A stretch of DNA of 21,102 nucleotides from Brachionus koreanus (GCA_016987375.1 PJRA01000263.1:287356-308457); one strand, 5' to 3'; counted from the first letter of the stretch, positions 9,788 through 18,798 are shown. Notes: generated by a model from the letters alone, not told the origin. Translations and numbers: made by a program.

Positions 9788-9825
9788 GAGGTTTACCTCA
9801 AATTTATTAAATAAATAAATTCTTC
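9788..9825 (+). repeat. LINE 3' tail, copy c, right part
   Basis: Together with 9512-9556 this completes the tail. With one GAGGTTT copy removed, the stem TGAGG-TTTA-CCTCA forms and is followed by an AAATTTATTAAATAAATAAA-like end, the same order as the other tail copies. Confidence 0.75.
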
Positions 9826-9839
9826 TATCAGTCTGAAAA

Positions 9840-9859
9840 CCAATGGAATAGAATGACTT
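9840..9859 (-). repeat. Dispersed repeat fragment, copy 2
   Basis: It matches 2040-2059 in 19 of 20 positions, with some similarity in the flanks. It is adjacent to a hairpin made of AGTCAAAAAG and CTTTTTGAGACT at about 9857-9880. Confidence 0.5.
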
Positions 9860-9879
9860 TAAGTCAAAAAGTCTTTTTG

Positions 9880-10640
9880 AGACTGTTAGTAGTTTAACAC
9901 TAGAAAGACCCCTATAAAACAATTCATACTTTTTGATAGAAATGAATTTTAAAAATCTAGCATCTTGTTTTTTTGATTTTAATTATTCACATATCAATGC
10001 TTTCAACTATAAGATACATAAACCAAAATTATTCTCTCGTGCATTTACAAAACTAACAGCACTGTTCAATAGCAATTTCTAAAATTCTAAAATTAAGTCT
10101 GAAAAAAAAAAGAGTTGAAAATTAAAATAAAATTAAAGCTACAGAATTTATTTGTGACACACTGAGTTTTTTTTGCCAAAACGACAGCAGTCAACTTCCC
10201 TATTTAAATTAAACTATAACTAAAATGAATTTAAATCAATCTAACAAATGATATACAAAGCAAATTATACTCTTTTCGACAATTTAAATTATTGCCAAAT
10301 TAAAAACTAATCTAAATTTAGTTACTCTAATCTAAACATACTTATTATAGATAAGTTAGTTATTTTTTCTCTTTTTTTTTTTTTTTTTGTTATTTTTACA
10401 TTGCTAATATGAAATTAAAATAAATGTAGGAGTTGAACAAGTTTAGACTGTAAGTTTTCCTCAATAAATTCAAGGATGCTTTTGAAATAAAATTAATTGA
10501 GCTTTAAATAGCTGGCTTTTTTTTTATATATTTTTATTTCGATGTAATAAATAGAAAAATGAGTAGCAATGACTTGAAAGGAATGTCTATTAATTAGTAA
10601 TAAGAAATTTGAACAAATTGTTTATTGACCATGCTGATAT
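9880..10640. other. AT-rich stretch, probable intron sequence
   Basis: No open frame or RNA gene is recognised. It immediately precedes the RGS exon at 10652, whose acceptor pyrimidine tract is at about 10640-10651. No alternative first exon with a matching phase-2 donor was identified. Confidence 0.5.
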
Positions 10641-10651
10641 TTTGTGTTTAG

Positions 10652-11361
10652 CGCCAAGGACATAAAGTCGAAGGCGACCAATTTGCTGAGACGAAGGCAC
10701 ACAGACGCCTCGTTCTTAGACAAAGGCCTAGTTCCTTTGCGGGAAGAAATTTACAAATGGCAGACTTCATTCGAACATTTGCTCAACCATAAGTGTAAGC
10801 GCTGACCTAAATTGGAAAATTTTAATTTTGAGACATTTGTCTTTAGATGGCATAGCGCTGTTTCGCGGTTTTCTAAAGACCGAGTTCAGCGAAGAGAACA
10901 TTGAGTTTTGGCTCGAATGCGAGGACTACAAGTACACAAGCAAGGAGCTTAAGCGGATAGCCAAGTCGAAAAAAATCTATCAGGACTTTGTGGCTATTGG
11001 ATCGCCCAAAGAGGTCAACTTGGAGATTGAGCTGAGGGCACACACCGCCCAGAGCATTCTCAATCCCAGCCATGACACATTCGAACGGGCACAAAGAAGA
11101 ATTCAGGCTCTCATGGAAAAAGACTCGTATCCTCGTTTCCTCGAGTCAAGCTTGTACAAGAACTTGTTGGGCTCGAACAGTCCACCGGCGCCCGACCACA
11201 AATCCAGCCCTTTGTGTGCATCGACCGAAAATTTGTCTTCGTCAAGCAGTTCAAAAAGTATTCAATTAAGTTTGACTAAATTGTTTACCAAACCAAATCA
11301 AATTGAATCTAAAGATCAGAGATGTGCCGCGTCGGCATCATCAAATGAGCTTGTTAAATAG
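10652..11361 (+). CDS. Regulator of G-protein signalling (RGS domain), two 3' exons
   Basis: Exons 10652-10794 and 10847-11361 are separated by a 52-bp intron (GTAAGC...TCTTTAG), together giving 218 residues. RGS proteins bind active G-alpha at the membrane and speed its GTP hydrolysis. Residues 1-20 (AKDIKSKATNLLRRR) match the amphipathic membrane-targeting helix in front of the RGS box of R4-family proteins such as RGS4/RGS5. The RGS box covers about 35-155. The G-alpha contact residues known from RGS4 are present: E64 and N65 in SEENIEFW, N105 in PKEVN, and D140 and R144 in MEKDSYPRF, so activity is expected. A Ser-rich disordered tail follows to the TAG stop. The first codon is split (phase 2), so more coding sequence lies upstream, probably the exon ending at 5589. 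The acceptor is at 10650-10651. Confidence 0.93.
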
Positions 11362-12030
11362 GAGTGTCTATACCCCCTTTAAATTCCTTTATTACAAAGT
11401 GTACATACATTTGGCTTTTATTTTTTGTTGATTTAGTATAAAGCAAAAATGCAAAATGCTTTAATTAATATTTTTATTTAATTTTTTTTTTTGTTATTTT
11501 AAATTAAATTTTCTAGTCATAAATTTTTGTTAATATTTTTACCTTGATTGTTTCTCAATTATTTTATATTTGTTCGAGTTTATATAAATTTTTTTTTTAT
11601 TTAAAATCAGATCTATATTTAGAAAATTAATAAATAAAATATCCACGAGCATTTTTTTTTTATTTTTTTGAAAGCAGCCACTTAAATGTAATTTGATTAT
11701 GGGAATATAACTTTCGTTTGGAGCCAGCACAAAAACAGTTAAACAAAATTTGTGTTAAATGCCGAAGCCGCTAGGATCTGTATAAAATGTGAAAGATTTT
11801 AGTTCTATCCGTAAAAAGAATCAGTGACATATAAGAGCTAGTCTCCCACATAAATGCATTATGATAATATATCCGTCAATAAGTACCAAAAGCTCATTTC
11901 TTTAATAGTTATTGTTCAATAGCGATTCAAATAATTGTTTTTGAGCTTCAAAACATTTTTAAAATGCTAGCTCTTTTTATGATTTAATTATAAAAAAATA
12001 TTAAGCTAACAAAATTTAAAATTTTTCAAT
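11362..12030. other. RGS 3' flank, AT-rich, no other gene seen
   Basis: The RGS 3' untranslated region must begin here. A TATAAA-type variant signal occurs near 11438 and AATAAA forms occur near 11630; which one is used cannot be told. The minus-strand frame 11539-11730 has no recognisable content and is not accepted. Confidence 0.45.
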
Positions 12031-12046
12031 TTTTTTTCTTTTTTTT

Positions 12047-12420
12047 GCGCTTCTTGTGGTTAATTACTTTTGATTTTTCACACAAGTCAATCTTTTGCTT
12101 TAAGTCTTGCTTCGCCCCATGTCATTCTCATTTTAGTGAGCTCTTTCTTGATTGCTGCTCTCCAAGTCATTGTTCTTTTGAACAGTTCGTCATTTGGTAG
12201 TGTTTCAGGTCAGTGTATTTTTTGATTCTTCTTAAGCTTCAAGTTTGGAATATATTAACACTTTTTGATTTTATTAGTATAGTTGCAATGTCTTTGTGTC
12301 TTCCCAGATGATGCTTTCTGCTTTCTAGATATTTGAAGCCTGTAACGCTTTCAACTTCGGTGCTGTCTATGTTTATCGTGTTGCTAAGTTCAGTATTAAT
12401 GCACATTACTTTTTAAAAGT
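12047..12420 (-). pseudogene. Decayed LINE reverse transcriptase C-terminus, second family
   Basis: Minus-strand translation in shifting frames gives two classic LINE blocks. TINIDSTEVESVTGFKYLES (about 12405-12330) is the post-palm strand pair. KRTMTWRAAIKKEL then MTWGEARLKAKD (about 12180-12095) is the C-terminal Trp-rich region typical of RTE/CR1-type elements ending near ALCSTR. Stops and frame shifts make it dead. It ends in ACAAGAAGCGC followed by poly-A (plus-strand T run 12031-12046), a retrotransposition signature. Its last 60 bp resemble the 3' end of the SINE at 9557-9787. This family differs from the FLGIKFDPK family elsewhere in the window. Confidence 0.7.
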
Positions 12421-12424
12421 CATT

Positions 12425-13365
12425 AATTTATTTTGACATTTAGTTCACTCATTTCTCAAAAATTTATTTTAGTACATTTTTATGAAAATTGGCACATTTA
12501 TTTATTTTAATGACAAATTATTCATTTTTTACGTTTAACTTTTGTGATTTCTCTTCTTTTTTTTTTACATTACCCAAGAGGTGCTTTCAGAAATAAATAA
12601 TTCAAGTTCAAAATAAGTTCTACTAAACTTAATTTTTAATCAAGAATTAGATTGATCTTTAAATATTTTCGCAAGTAATTTTTGCAAATTTAGTTTTGTT
12701 TTTTTGCCTATAATTTTTAGCAGACAATCTTGATTAATTTAGGAATGATTATTGAAGCTGCGATTACTTTGATAAATTTATTATTTTTATAGCAAAAATA
12801 TTAAATTGCGAGTTGATATTGAGGTAGGCCATGCTTACCATACTTATTTTGGAGATAGAAAGTGTTAACGTGTGAATAAAAACCTAGTTTATATTCTAGT
12901 ATTCCTTAGTAATCCTTAATTGAGTAACAATTATAATTTTTTGATGAATATTCATCAATTTTTGTTCGATTCTTTTATTTTTATTTTCAATTTAAAAATG
13001 GTCACCATTTTTCTTACGGAAAATTTAATGAGCTTTCAAAAAATATATTTTGTTTTTTTCCAACAAGTATAGTTTTTGAGAATTTAAAATATAAATGAGA
13101 ACATATTAATTTATGATTGTAATATGTTCACATTTTTTGTTTTATTAATCTAATCTTTTGGTGGTAGGATCATTTTTAAAAATTTTCTGTTAAAATTTTT
13201 TTGCCATTTGTCTTTTAGAAGAGACCATATGTGGCTTGTAACTGACAATTTTCTGTATTGATTAGTATTCATTATTTAGAACTCAAGAGGAACTTTTCCT
13301 CTAAATTATATTTAACAAAAAAAAATATAAAAATAGAGAGAGCTAGAGAATACATTTAAAAAAAT
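12425..13365. other. AT-rich stretch, nothing recognised
   Basis: No open frame, RNA gene or clear repeat was identified. A short GAGGAA/TTCCTC-type hairpin near 13287-13302 may belong to the tail of the minus-strand LINE fragment beginning at 13394. Confidence 0.45.
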
Positions 13366-13384
13366 GTTTGTCAAGTCCTTCTTT

Positions 13385-13582
13385 TTAACCCAGCGTTAGT
13401 AAATAGTTCGAGTCATTTGAATTAAATTCATCCTTATATGTTCTTATTTTTGGGTGGTTTAACTTTTTGATGAAAAATTTATTGATCAGAACTTTTTTGC
13501 ATGATTCTATAATTTTGAATTTGAGTTGGTTGTGGATTTCAATTATTTTTGTTTTATATAAAAAAACCAGATGAAAAAACAC
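13385..13582 (-). pseudogene. Possible LINE reverse transcriptase C-terminal fragment (minus)
   Basis: This is a 65-codon frame containing KFKIIESCKKVLINKFFIKK and LNHPKIRTYKDEF. It resembles the end of LINE proteins, where a lysine-rich helix is followed by a short tail; compare KLLLDKFLLKRVEH near the end of the copy at 8952. Downstream on the minus strand, GGGTTAAAAAGAAGGACTTG (13394-13375) is a weak match to the tail family start. It abuts the plus-strand LINE fragment at about 13580 head to head, which suggests one copy inserted beside or into the other. Confidence 0.45.
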
Positions 13583-13961
13583 AACAAAACTGAGCCTCTT
13601 AATCTACAAATCTATGATTAGATCAATATACGATTATTGCTTCATCATTGCACAAGGTGGATGCCAGAAAATCAACGAACAACTCCAATTACAACAGAAC
13701 AAAAACTTACAAGCAATTAAACACTTCAAATTTAAAACTAGAATTGAAAAAATGCACATAGACCTAAACATCGAGCAACTTGAACCTCGTTTTGAAAAAA
13801 TGATTAAAAAATTTGCAATCAAAAGGAATGAAGACTCATTAATCAATGCAGAAATTACAGAATACGAAAAATCCAACCAACTGAGAACAAATCAAAAATT
13901 GCAAACACCATTTGACAGCATCATAAAGATTAGACAATCAATCAATACCGAAATAAACTAA
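13575..13961 (+). pseudogene. LINE reverse transcriptase C-terminal fragment (plus)
   Basis: The frame is open from about 13580 (TKLSLLIYKSMIRSIYDYCF) to TAA at 13961. The block YKSMIRSIYDYCFI, then LQLQQNKNLQAIKHFKFKTRI, matches position for position the thumb-region block of the copies at 8952 (FIRSQFDYAFIP...NRILRHIKFFPLKTRI) and 14880 (minus). The remainder (IEQLEPRFEKMIKKFAIKRN) is the C-terminal helix. Palm and finger regions are missing, so it is 5'-truncated. It is followed 140 bp later by the 3' tail at 14103. Confidence 0.75.
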
Positions 13962-14102
13962 ATTTAAAAAAAAATGTAAATTAAAATTTGTACAAATGCG
14001 TAAATTGTATAATTTACCAAATTTAATCTTTAAATTTTCAAACATTTCTAAATTATTCTAACTTAAATTTGTGATATACTGAACGACAAGAATTAGCAAG
14101 GG

Positions 14103-14180
14103 GGCTGAAAAGAAGGCTTTTGCCGTTCGGGCAAGTCCCGGGAAATTCCCAAATTTATTTTTCAAATAAAAAAAAAATAT
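14103..14180 (+). repeat. LINE 3' tail, copy d
   Basis: The blocks are GGCTGAAAAGAAGG, a mini-hairpin GGC-TTTT-GCC, then GTTCGGGCAAGTCC, a stem GGG-AAATT-CCC, and an end of the AATTTATTTTTCAAATAAA type. It lies downstream of the LINE frame ending at 13961 and is probably its 3' untranslated end. Confidence 0.75.
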
Positions 14181-14390
14181 TTTTTTTAAGTTTATTTATT
14201 ATTTTAAATGGCTTTGAATAACAAAACTTCTTTTGCCGTTTGAATAAAATTTATAGAGAGAGTGTTCGTATAAGTTTAAAGAAGATTGTTATTCATTTAA
14301 GTTCATTGGAGACTTGACATAGGAGAGTTTTTAATTCGAGACTTTTTGAGCTTTCAATGAAAACATAAATATAATCCTGTATGATTTATT
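14180..14390 (+). repeat. Dispersed repeat R2, copy 2
   Basis: Collinear with 3640-3905. It is squeezed between a plus-strand LINE tail (ending near 14180) and a minus-strand LINE tail (ending near 14395), so it could be part of either element or the shared target sequence. Confidence 0.6.
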
Positions 14391-14394
14391 ATTA

Positions 14395-14457
14395 AAAATA
14401 TAGTTTGGGTTTAAACCCGGGCAGTTTGGAATGGAGCTTAGTCCTTCCTTTCAGTCA
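14395..14457 (-). repeat. LINE 3' tail, copy e (minus)
   Basis: Minus strand: GACTGAAAGGAAGGACTAAG, CTCCATTCC, then a perfect palindrome GGGTTTAAACCC in the place of the tail hairpin, then AAACTATATTTTTAATAATAAA. It follows the minus-strand reverse-transcriptase remnant whose frame ends at 14541. Confidence 0.75.
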
Positions 14458-14540
14458 CATGAAATAAAAACATCGCTTTTAATCGTTTTTAAAAAAAATG
14501 AGTATGCAAAAGAAAATTAATTTTTGTAAATGTAAATTAA

Positions 14541-15430
14541 TTATTTTTGTTTTAGATTAAAAAAGTAAAAATTTAAATAGATCTTGTTTTGCTCATTAGA
14601 TTTTGTAAGAGATTTCAAATAATGTTTGGAATCTACGCGCGATATAAAAAGGTCATCATTTATTTTTTCGTGTGCTGATCTTGAGGCAACATGTCTGTCT
14701 AGGAGTCTTGAGAACCGTGTGGCTAGCGTTTCGATATTCATATCATGGTGAATTTAAGTCGTCCGAGTTTTAAAGGGGTAAAATTTTATTATCTTTAATA
14801 TTCGATTTTGAATTTTTTGGCATTTTTCTAGTATAGTCTGGGCTGATGTCGACATTGGAATAAATTTATAATCAAAATGGGATCTGATTAGACTTTTGTA
14901 CACCGTTATTGCTAAAGAAGCACGGTTTTTTATTTTAAATATTAGCTTTGCTTAGGATTTTTGTCGAGAGCTCTTCGAGGTGTTTTTCAAAACTTAGTTT
15001 TGGATCCAGTTTTTGTCCAAGATAACGTGGAAAAGGGTCCATTGGGATTTCTTGATTGTTTAATCGCAAATCAAGTTTGTAATTTTTTAAATAATTGCGT
15101 CTGAATTCAGCTGAGGTGAAAACTGTATAGATTTTTTTTGTTGATCTTAAAGCCCCAAGTATAACAGAATTTTTCAATAATATGTATGGCATTTTGCAAA
15201 GTTTTTTGGATTTTTTTTTAGACTTTTAAGAGTTATCCAGATGTTGAGGTCGTCGGCGAAAAGAGCTTTTTTGATTGAGTTGGGTATGTTCTTAACTACG
15301 TCGCTGAAAAAAAATAGAGAATACGTGAATTATTAAGTCTAGATTCAATTTTATCAACTATTTTTTCTTCAAGAAGTCTGAAAAGTTGAGTTGATGGTGT
15401 GTCATAGGTTAGATGATAAATTGATTTAAA
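14541..15430 (-). pseudogene. LINE reverse transcriptase, degenerate copy with the catalytic FADD box (minus)
   Basis: Reading the minus strand in order: IYHLTYDTPSTQLFRLLEEK (about 15420-15350), a frame change, then FFFSDVVKNIPNSIKKALF-ADD (15320-15250), where FADD is the reverse-transcriptase active-site box. Next come LNNQEIPMDPFPRYLGQKLD and a helix to 14935, a second frame change, YKSLIRSHFDYKFIP and IQNRILKIIKFYPFKTRTT (14900-14760), an in-frame TAA near 14757, and a last segment (FSRLLDRHVASRS...) ending at 14541. The expected GVPQGS-type palm block is missing between the first two segments, suggesting an internal deletion. It is non-functional. It belongs to the same family as the copies at 8952 and 13575 and carries the family tail at 14457-14395. 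Confidence 0.85.
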
Positions 15431-15603
15431 GTATATATTCTAAATTAAATTTTTAATTTTTTTATAATGAGTTTTTTTTTTTAATTTTTATGCTATTTAT
15501 TCAAATCATTTTGCAAAAATTCACAGCTAAATTTAAAATTCAGCTCTAATCTAACCAAACATTCTCTCAAAACAAGTTTTGCTATTCAAAAATATTTTCA
15601 TGT

Positions 15604-15690
15604 GGCTGAAAGGAAGGACTAAGTTTCCATTCCAACCAGCCTAGGCTCTGCCTAAATTATATTTTATATAAATAAAATAAACAAATATAT
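15604..15690 (+). repeat. LINE 3' tail, copy f
   Basis: GGCTGAAAGGAAGGACTAAG, TTTCCATTCC, then the stem AGGC-TCT-GCCT and an AAATTATATTTTATATAAATAAA-like end. No coding part is visible immediately upstream on this strand, so this is a strongly 5'-truncated copy. Confidence 0.75.
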
Positions 15691-15714
15691 TCTGAATTAC
15701 TTGAAGTCTTTGAA

Positions 15715-15858
15715 TGTTCGTCAGAGAGATACGCGGTGATACGAAAAAAACTAAAGTCAACGATGGAGCTTATGAGGGCGTTATAGATGCCGGATAGAGT
15801 CTTATTTCATAACTTCCATGACTTGTGGGATAATAAAAAAATTTATTTATTTAATTAA
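15715..15858 (+). pseudogene. Broken coding fragment of unknown family
   Basis: The plus-strand frame reads SERYAVIRKKLKSTMELMRA, then a TAG at 15784-15786, then MPDRVLFHNFHDLWDNKK and a TAA at 15856-15858. The base composition is much less AT-rich than the surroundings and the residue mix is protein-like, so I take it as a decayed gene end rather than chance. It lies 25 bp after a LINE tail and itself ends in an A/T-rich AAAAAATTTATTTATTT stretch, so an element origin is plausible. I do not recognise the family. Confidence 0.4.
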
Positions 15859-15859
15859 A

Positions 15860-18100
15860 AATTTTACAGGAAGTAATAAAAACAAAAGCAAAACAAATTT
15901 GATTAAATAAAGTGATTAGAACTAGAGTATCAGATAATAAATTGTTTGAAGTTTATCTTATCTCATTGCAGAGAACTATTCATATTTATTAGAATGGATG
16001 AATAAACAAAGCGACCTTCCGCCGTCTTTGACATTTATTCATCTATGATCGTTTGAGTAAAAAAAATTTTGTTTTTTCTCTAGCTTTAGATAAGGCTCTG
16101 TGTGTGTGTGTGTGGTTGGATGTGTCGAAAGATTGAATTGAACTGTCCATGCGCGTCTCATTTGATATGTTGCGCAATGTTTCTGATTAGTCCATCGATT
16201 CAAACTCATTAATTGGCAAGCATTTGTGTGCTTCTAATTAAAGTCATAAAACGTCAATCACTTGAACAAACACCACTAACTTGATCTCCTGAAGTGTTAA
16301 TTTTTTAAAAATCATTACTCAAGTCATGTTTGGTTGTTGTTATTCTAAGAGCTACTTGATTATTTACGGATTAGACAAAACAACTAAAAACATGAGCTTA
16401 ATTCCTTTTCAAATTCGGAAATGTTGAATTAAATTTGTTTACTTAACGAATTTATTTCTCATGGTCAAAAGAAGAACAAAAAAAAGTGTCAAAACGTGAT
16501 TTTTCTTATCTCAGGTCTGAGTGGCTGAAATTTAAAAGTGGATTAAGCGATTAAGTCGCATGATTAAGATGGAATCAACATATTTAGCATTAGCTGACAT
16601 TTCTTCAGGGATGCATCATTCTATCTGTGTATGCTAATCATTTTATTGAAGCGTTGAATTTGTCACTAGAATTCCGAACTTCTAAATCCCAAATCACTCA
16701 GCCGAAACTAAATTTCTAATCATCATTGATAATAAAATTTAGATCGAAAAAATTGATTAAGCAATAAAACAAATATATCAATTTATCAACATAAACAAAC
16801 GTAAATGTAATTTAATTCATGCTGGTTTTGAATAGCTTACTTTTTCATTTGACTCTAGGCCTAGTCATGCGATCATAATTGAGTCCTTGAATATGAATTA
16901 AGAAATACAACTCTCGATAAAAACAATTCCCAGCTTGATTCAATTAAACAAATAATTAATGCTGATTGATCAGTCAAAATAAAAAAGCTATTAATTTACT
17001 AATTGCTCATGAGTTTATTTGTCACATTTGGCTCTAATTGATGCTACAAACGCAAAGATGCACTTAAAACTAAAAACAAACATTTATTCAAACTATTTTT
17101 AATAAAATTTAATTTTTAAAATTTTTATTAAAGTTTTTATCAATCATTATTATTATTCAGAAAACACCACATGGGCGATGTTGAAATAAAATTTAAATAA
17201 TAAAATAAAATCTATTTTAATATGATTTGAGGAATAGTTCTAGGATTTTTCTGTTTTTCTCACTCGATTCTCTATAAAAGGTACCTTATTGACTCCATCG
17301 TTATGCTAACATAAACAGACCAAGTTTTGTTGTTACAACTTCTTTTTTGGAATGGTGACTCAACATAAGACACAAAGCCGTTTGAAATGGCCCTATTGGT
17401 AAATCCTTCTAATCGAATTTGTCAAATAAAAAAAACTCTGAAATTATGCCCAGTATTTCTTGATTAAATTGAAAATGAAATTTCATAATAAAATTGAATC
17501 TAAAAATTTCACTTGAAAGATGATGATCAATTTAAAATTCAAATTCAATTTTTCAATTGAAATGAAATAAAAACTTTTTAATTTTGTTTGAAATTCAATT
17601 AATCATCACATTTTTTAGTATGCATTTTTCTTTGTTAATTGCCAGTTACACTTTGTACAGACTGTTAGCAATATTTTTATGTTTTTTTTTACTGCAGCTT
17701 ATCAAAAACGTAATAGTTGATTTCCACTGCAATTAGGTTCATATTTAGCTCGTGTTTTCATCAATTTTATGAATAATTGGTTTGATCTATCTTCTATTTT
17801 ATCAATTTTAATCTTTTTGTGGATTGCATCAATGCTTGTCTTAAGAGGAAAAGAAATTTTTTATTCTCAGAATTCAGTTTTGCATTTTTGGTAGATCTAG
17901 CTTTATTTTTTCTGTTGCCCAATTTGATCACTATGTTAGCAATGAAAAGAAAATCGGGTTTAATTTAAAAAAAACTTTATTTTTAATTTAAATAAAAGTC
18001 AGACAATTTTTTTTTTGTTTATCTGTATCGAGCTTCAGATTAAAAACATATTAAAAATAAAAATACTAAATAAAAGTTAAATAATAATTATGCCATTTTA
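15860..18100. other. Gene-free stretch, possibly regulatory or intronic
   Basis: No open frame or RNA gene is supported. A (TG)8 run lies at 16099-16114, a C/EBP-type palindrome TTGCGCAA at 16170-16177, and a perfect palindrome CTAGGCCTAG near 16856. Parts of 16000-17060 have fewer homopolymer runs than the rest of the noncoding DNA, which could reflect constraint, but nothing specific can be assigned by eye. Confidence 0.4.
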
Positions 18101-18102
18101 GA

Positions 18103-18115
18103 TTACTTAAGCCAT
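18103..18115. repeat. Target-site duplication of the 18.1 kb SINE (left)
   Basis: TTACTTAAGCCAT, identical to 18375-18387; the two copies directly bound the SINE. Confidence 0.85.
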
Positions 18116-18374
18116 GTTTTTTACCCTATTCTATCCTAGTGGATAATGGGGAAAGGCTCATCTCCTTTTCAAGTACCTTTTTGAGCAACAGCTCCGATCT
18201 GACTACTGCATCGAGTTGATCATATACACTGAAAATTTTACCCAGTCGAAACCGGTCCCCCATTTTTTTATGAAAAGGGTTTAAACATGCGCCCCGTATT
18301 GCAGAGACATTTTGAAGATTTTTTCCACCCTCTGCTTGCATGACTAACACACAAACCACTCGGCTATACGGGCT
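18116..18374 (-). mobile_element. tRNA-derived SINE with 13-bp target-site duplication
   Basis: On the minus strand the 259-bp element starts AGCCCGTA-TAGCCGAGTGG. After a leading A, a 7-base acceptor-like segment is followed by T8-A9 and a perfect Pol III A box (TAGCCGAGTGG, 18366-18356), the spacing of a tRNA head. The B-box region is degraded (ATCTTCAAAATGTC, about 50 nt on). The remaining 180 bp form an unidentified body that ends GGGTAAAAAAC. Identical 13-bp direct repeats lie immediately outside both ends. The 77-codon frame on this strand is incidental. The head differs from the SINE at 9557, so these are two separate families. Confidence 0.82.
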
Positions 18375-18387
18375 TTACTTAAGCCAT
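18375..18387. repeat. Target-site duplication of the 18.1 kb SINE (right)
   Basis: TTACTTAAGCCAT, identical to 18103-18115. No mismatches implies a fairly recent insertion compared with the LINE copies here. Confidence 0.85.
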
Positions 18388-18389
18388 TA

Positions 18390-18790
18390 GCTGTTTTTAA
18401 ATATTCGACTAGATATTCTCTCTCTTCTCTTCTAGCATACTGACCAGCTAAGTTAAATTCTGTTATCAGTTCAATGTGTTTAAGATTGAAATAGTTCTAC
18501 GATTCTTTGTTTGCTCTAAAATGATTTAATTGATTAAATAAATAAAATAGATTCAATAAAATATTTTTAATTAATTTTTATTAAATATATATTTTAGAAA
18601 GTTCGTTCGAATAGCTTTTGAGAATCAAAATAAAAAATATTAATTGAGAAAAAAATGAATGTTGAATGAACCTAATTAAATTTAAAACAAACAAATTCTT
18701 TTCAGAATTTTCAAAGCGTCAAATTCCAATTCCACATGATTGAAAAAAAATATTAATTTAATTTAGCATAATCAAAAGAAATTTCTTTTT
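18390..18790. other. AT-rich stretch downstream of the bZIP gene
   Basis: No gene or repeat recognised. It lies between the SINE and the likely polyadenylation signal of the bZIP gene. Confidence 0.45.
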
Positions 18791-18792
18791 TT

Positions 18793-18798
18793 TTTATT
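18793..18798 (-). promoter_or_regulatory. Candidate polyadenylation signal of the bZIP gene
   Basis: AATAAA on the minus strand, about 125 bp after the stop codon. Such hexamers are common in DNA this AT-rich, so position is the only support. Confidence 0.4.

Larger units (their letters stand above)
5590..10651 (+). other. Proposed large intron of the RGS gene
   Basis: The donor is GTAAAT at 5590 and the acceptor is TTTGTGTTTAG ending at 10651. Both flanking coding segments are on the plus strand and join in phase 2. No other convincing plus-strand host gene lies between them, and the interval is filled with transposon remnants. The pairing of these two sites is inferred from phase and order, not from transcript evidence. 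Confidence 0.45.

Noticed and set aside
9692..9922. 76-codon minus-strand open frame
   Set aside because: It is the incidental translation of the SINE head and flanking LINE tail, crossing the insertion boundary.
10873..11269. Additional frames overlapping the RGS exon
   Set aside because: They are shadows of the RGS coding frame, which has conserved functional residues.
18126..18359. 77-codon minus-strand frame as a gene
   Set aside because: It lies wholly inside the SINE bounded by 13-bp duplications.
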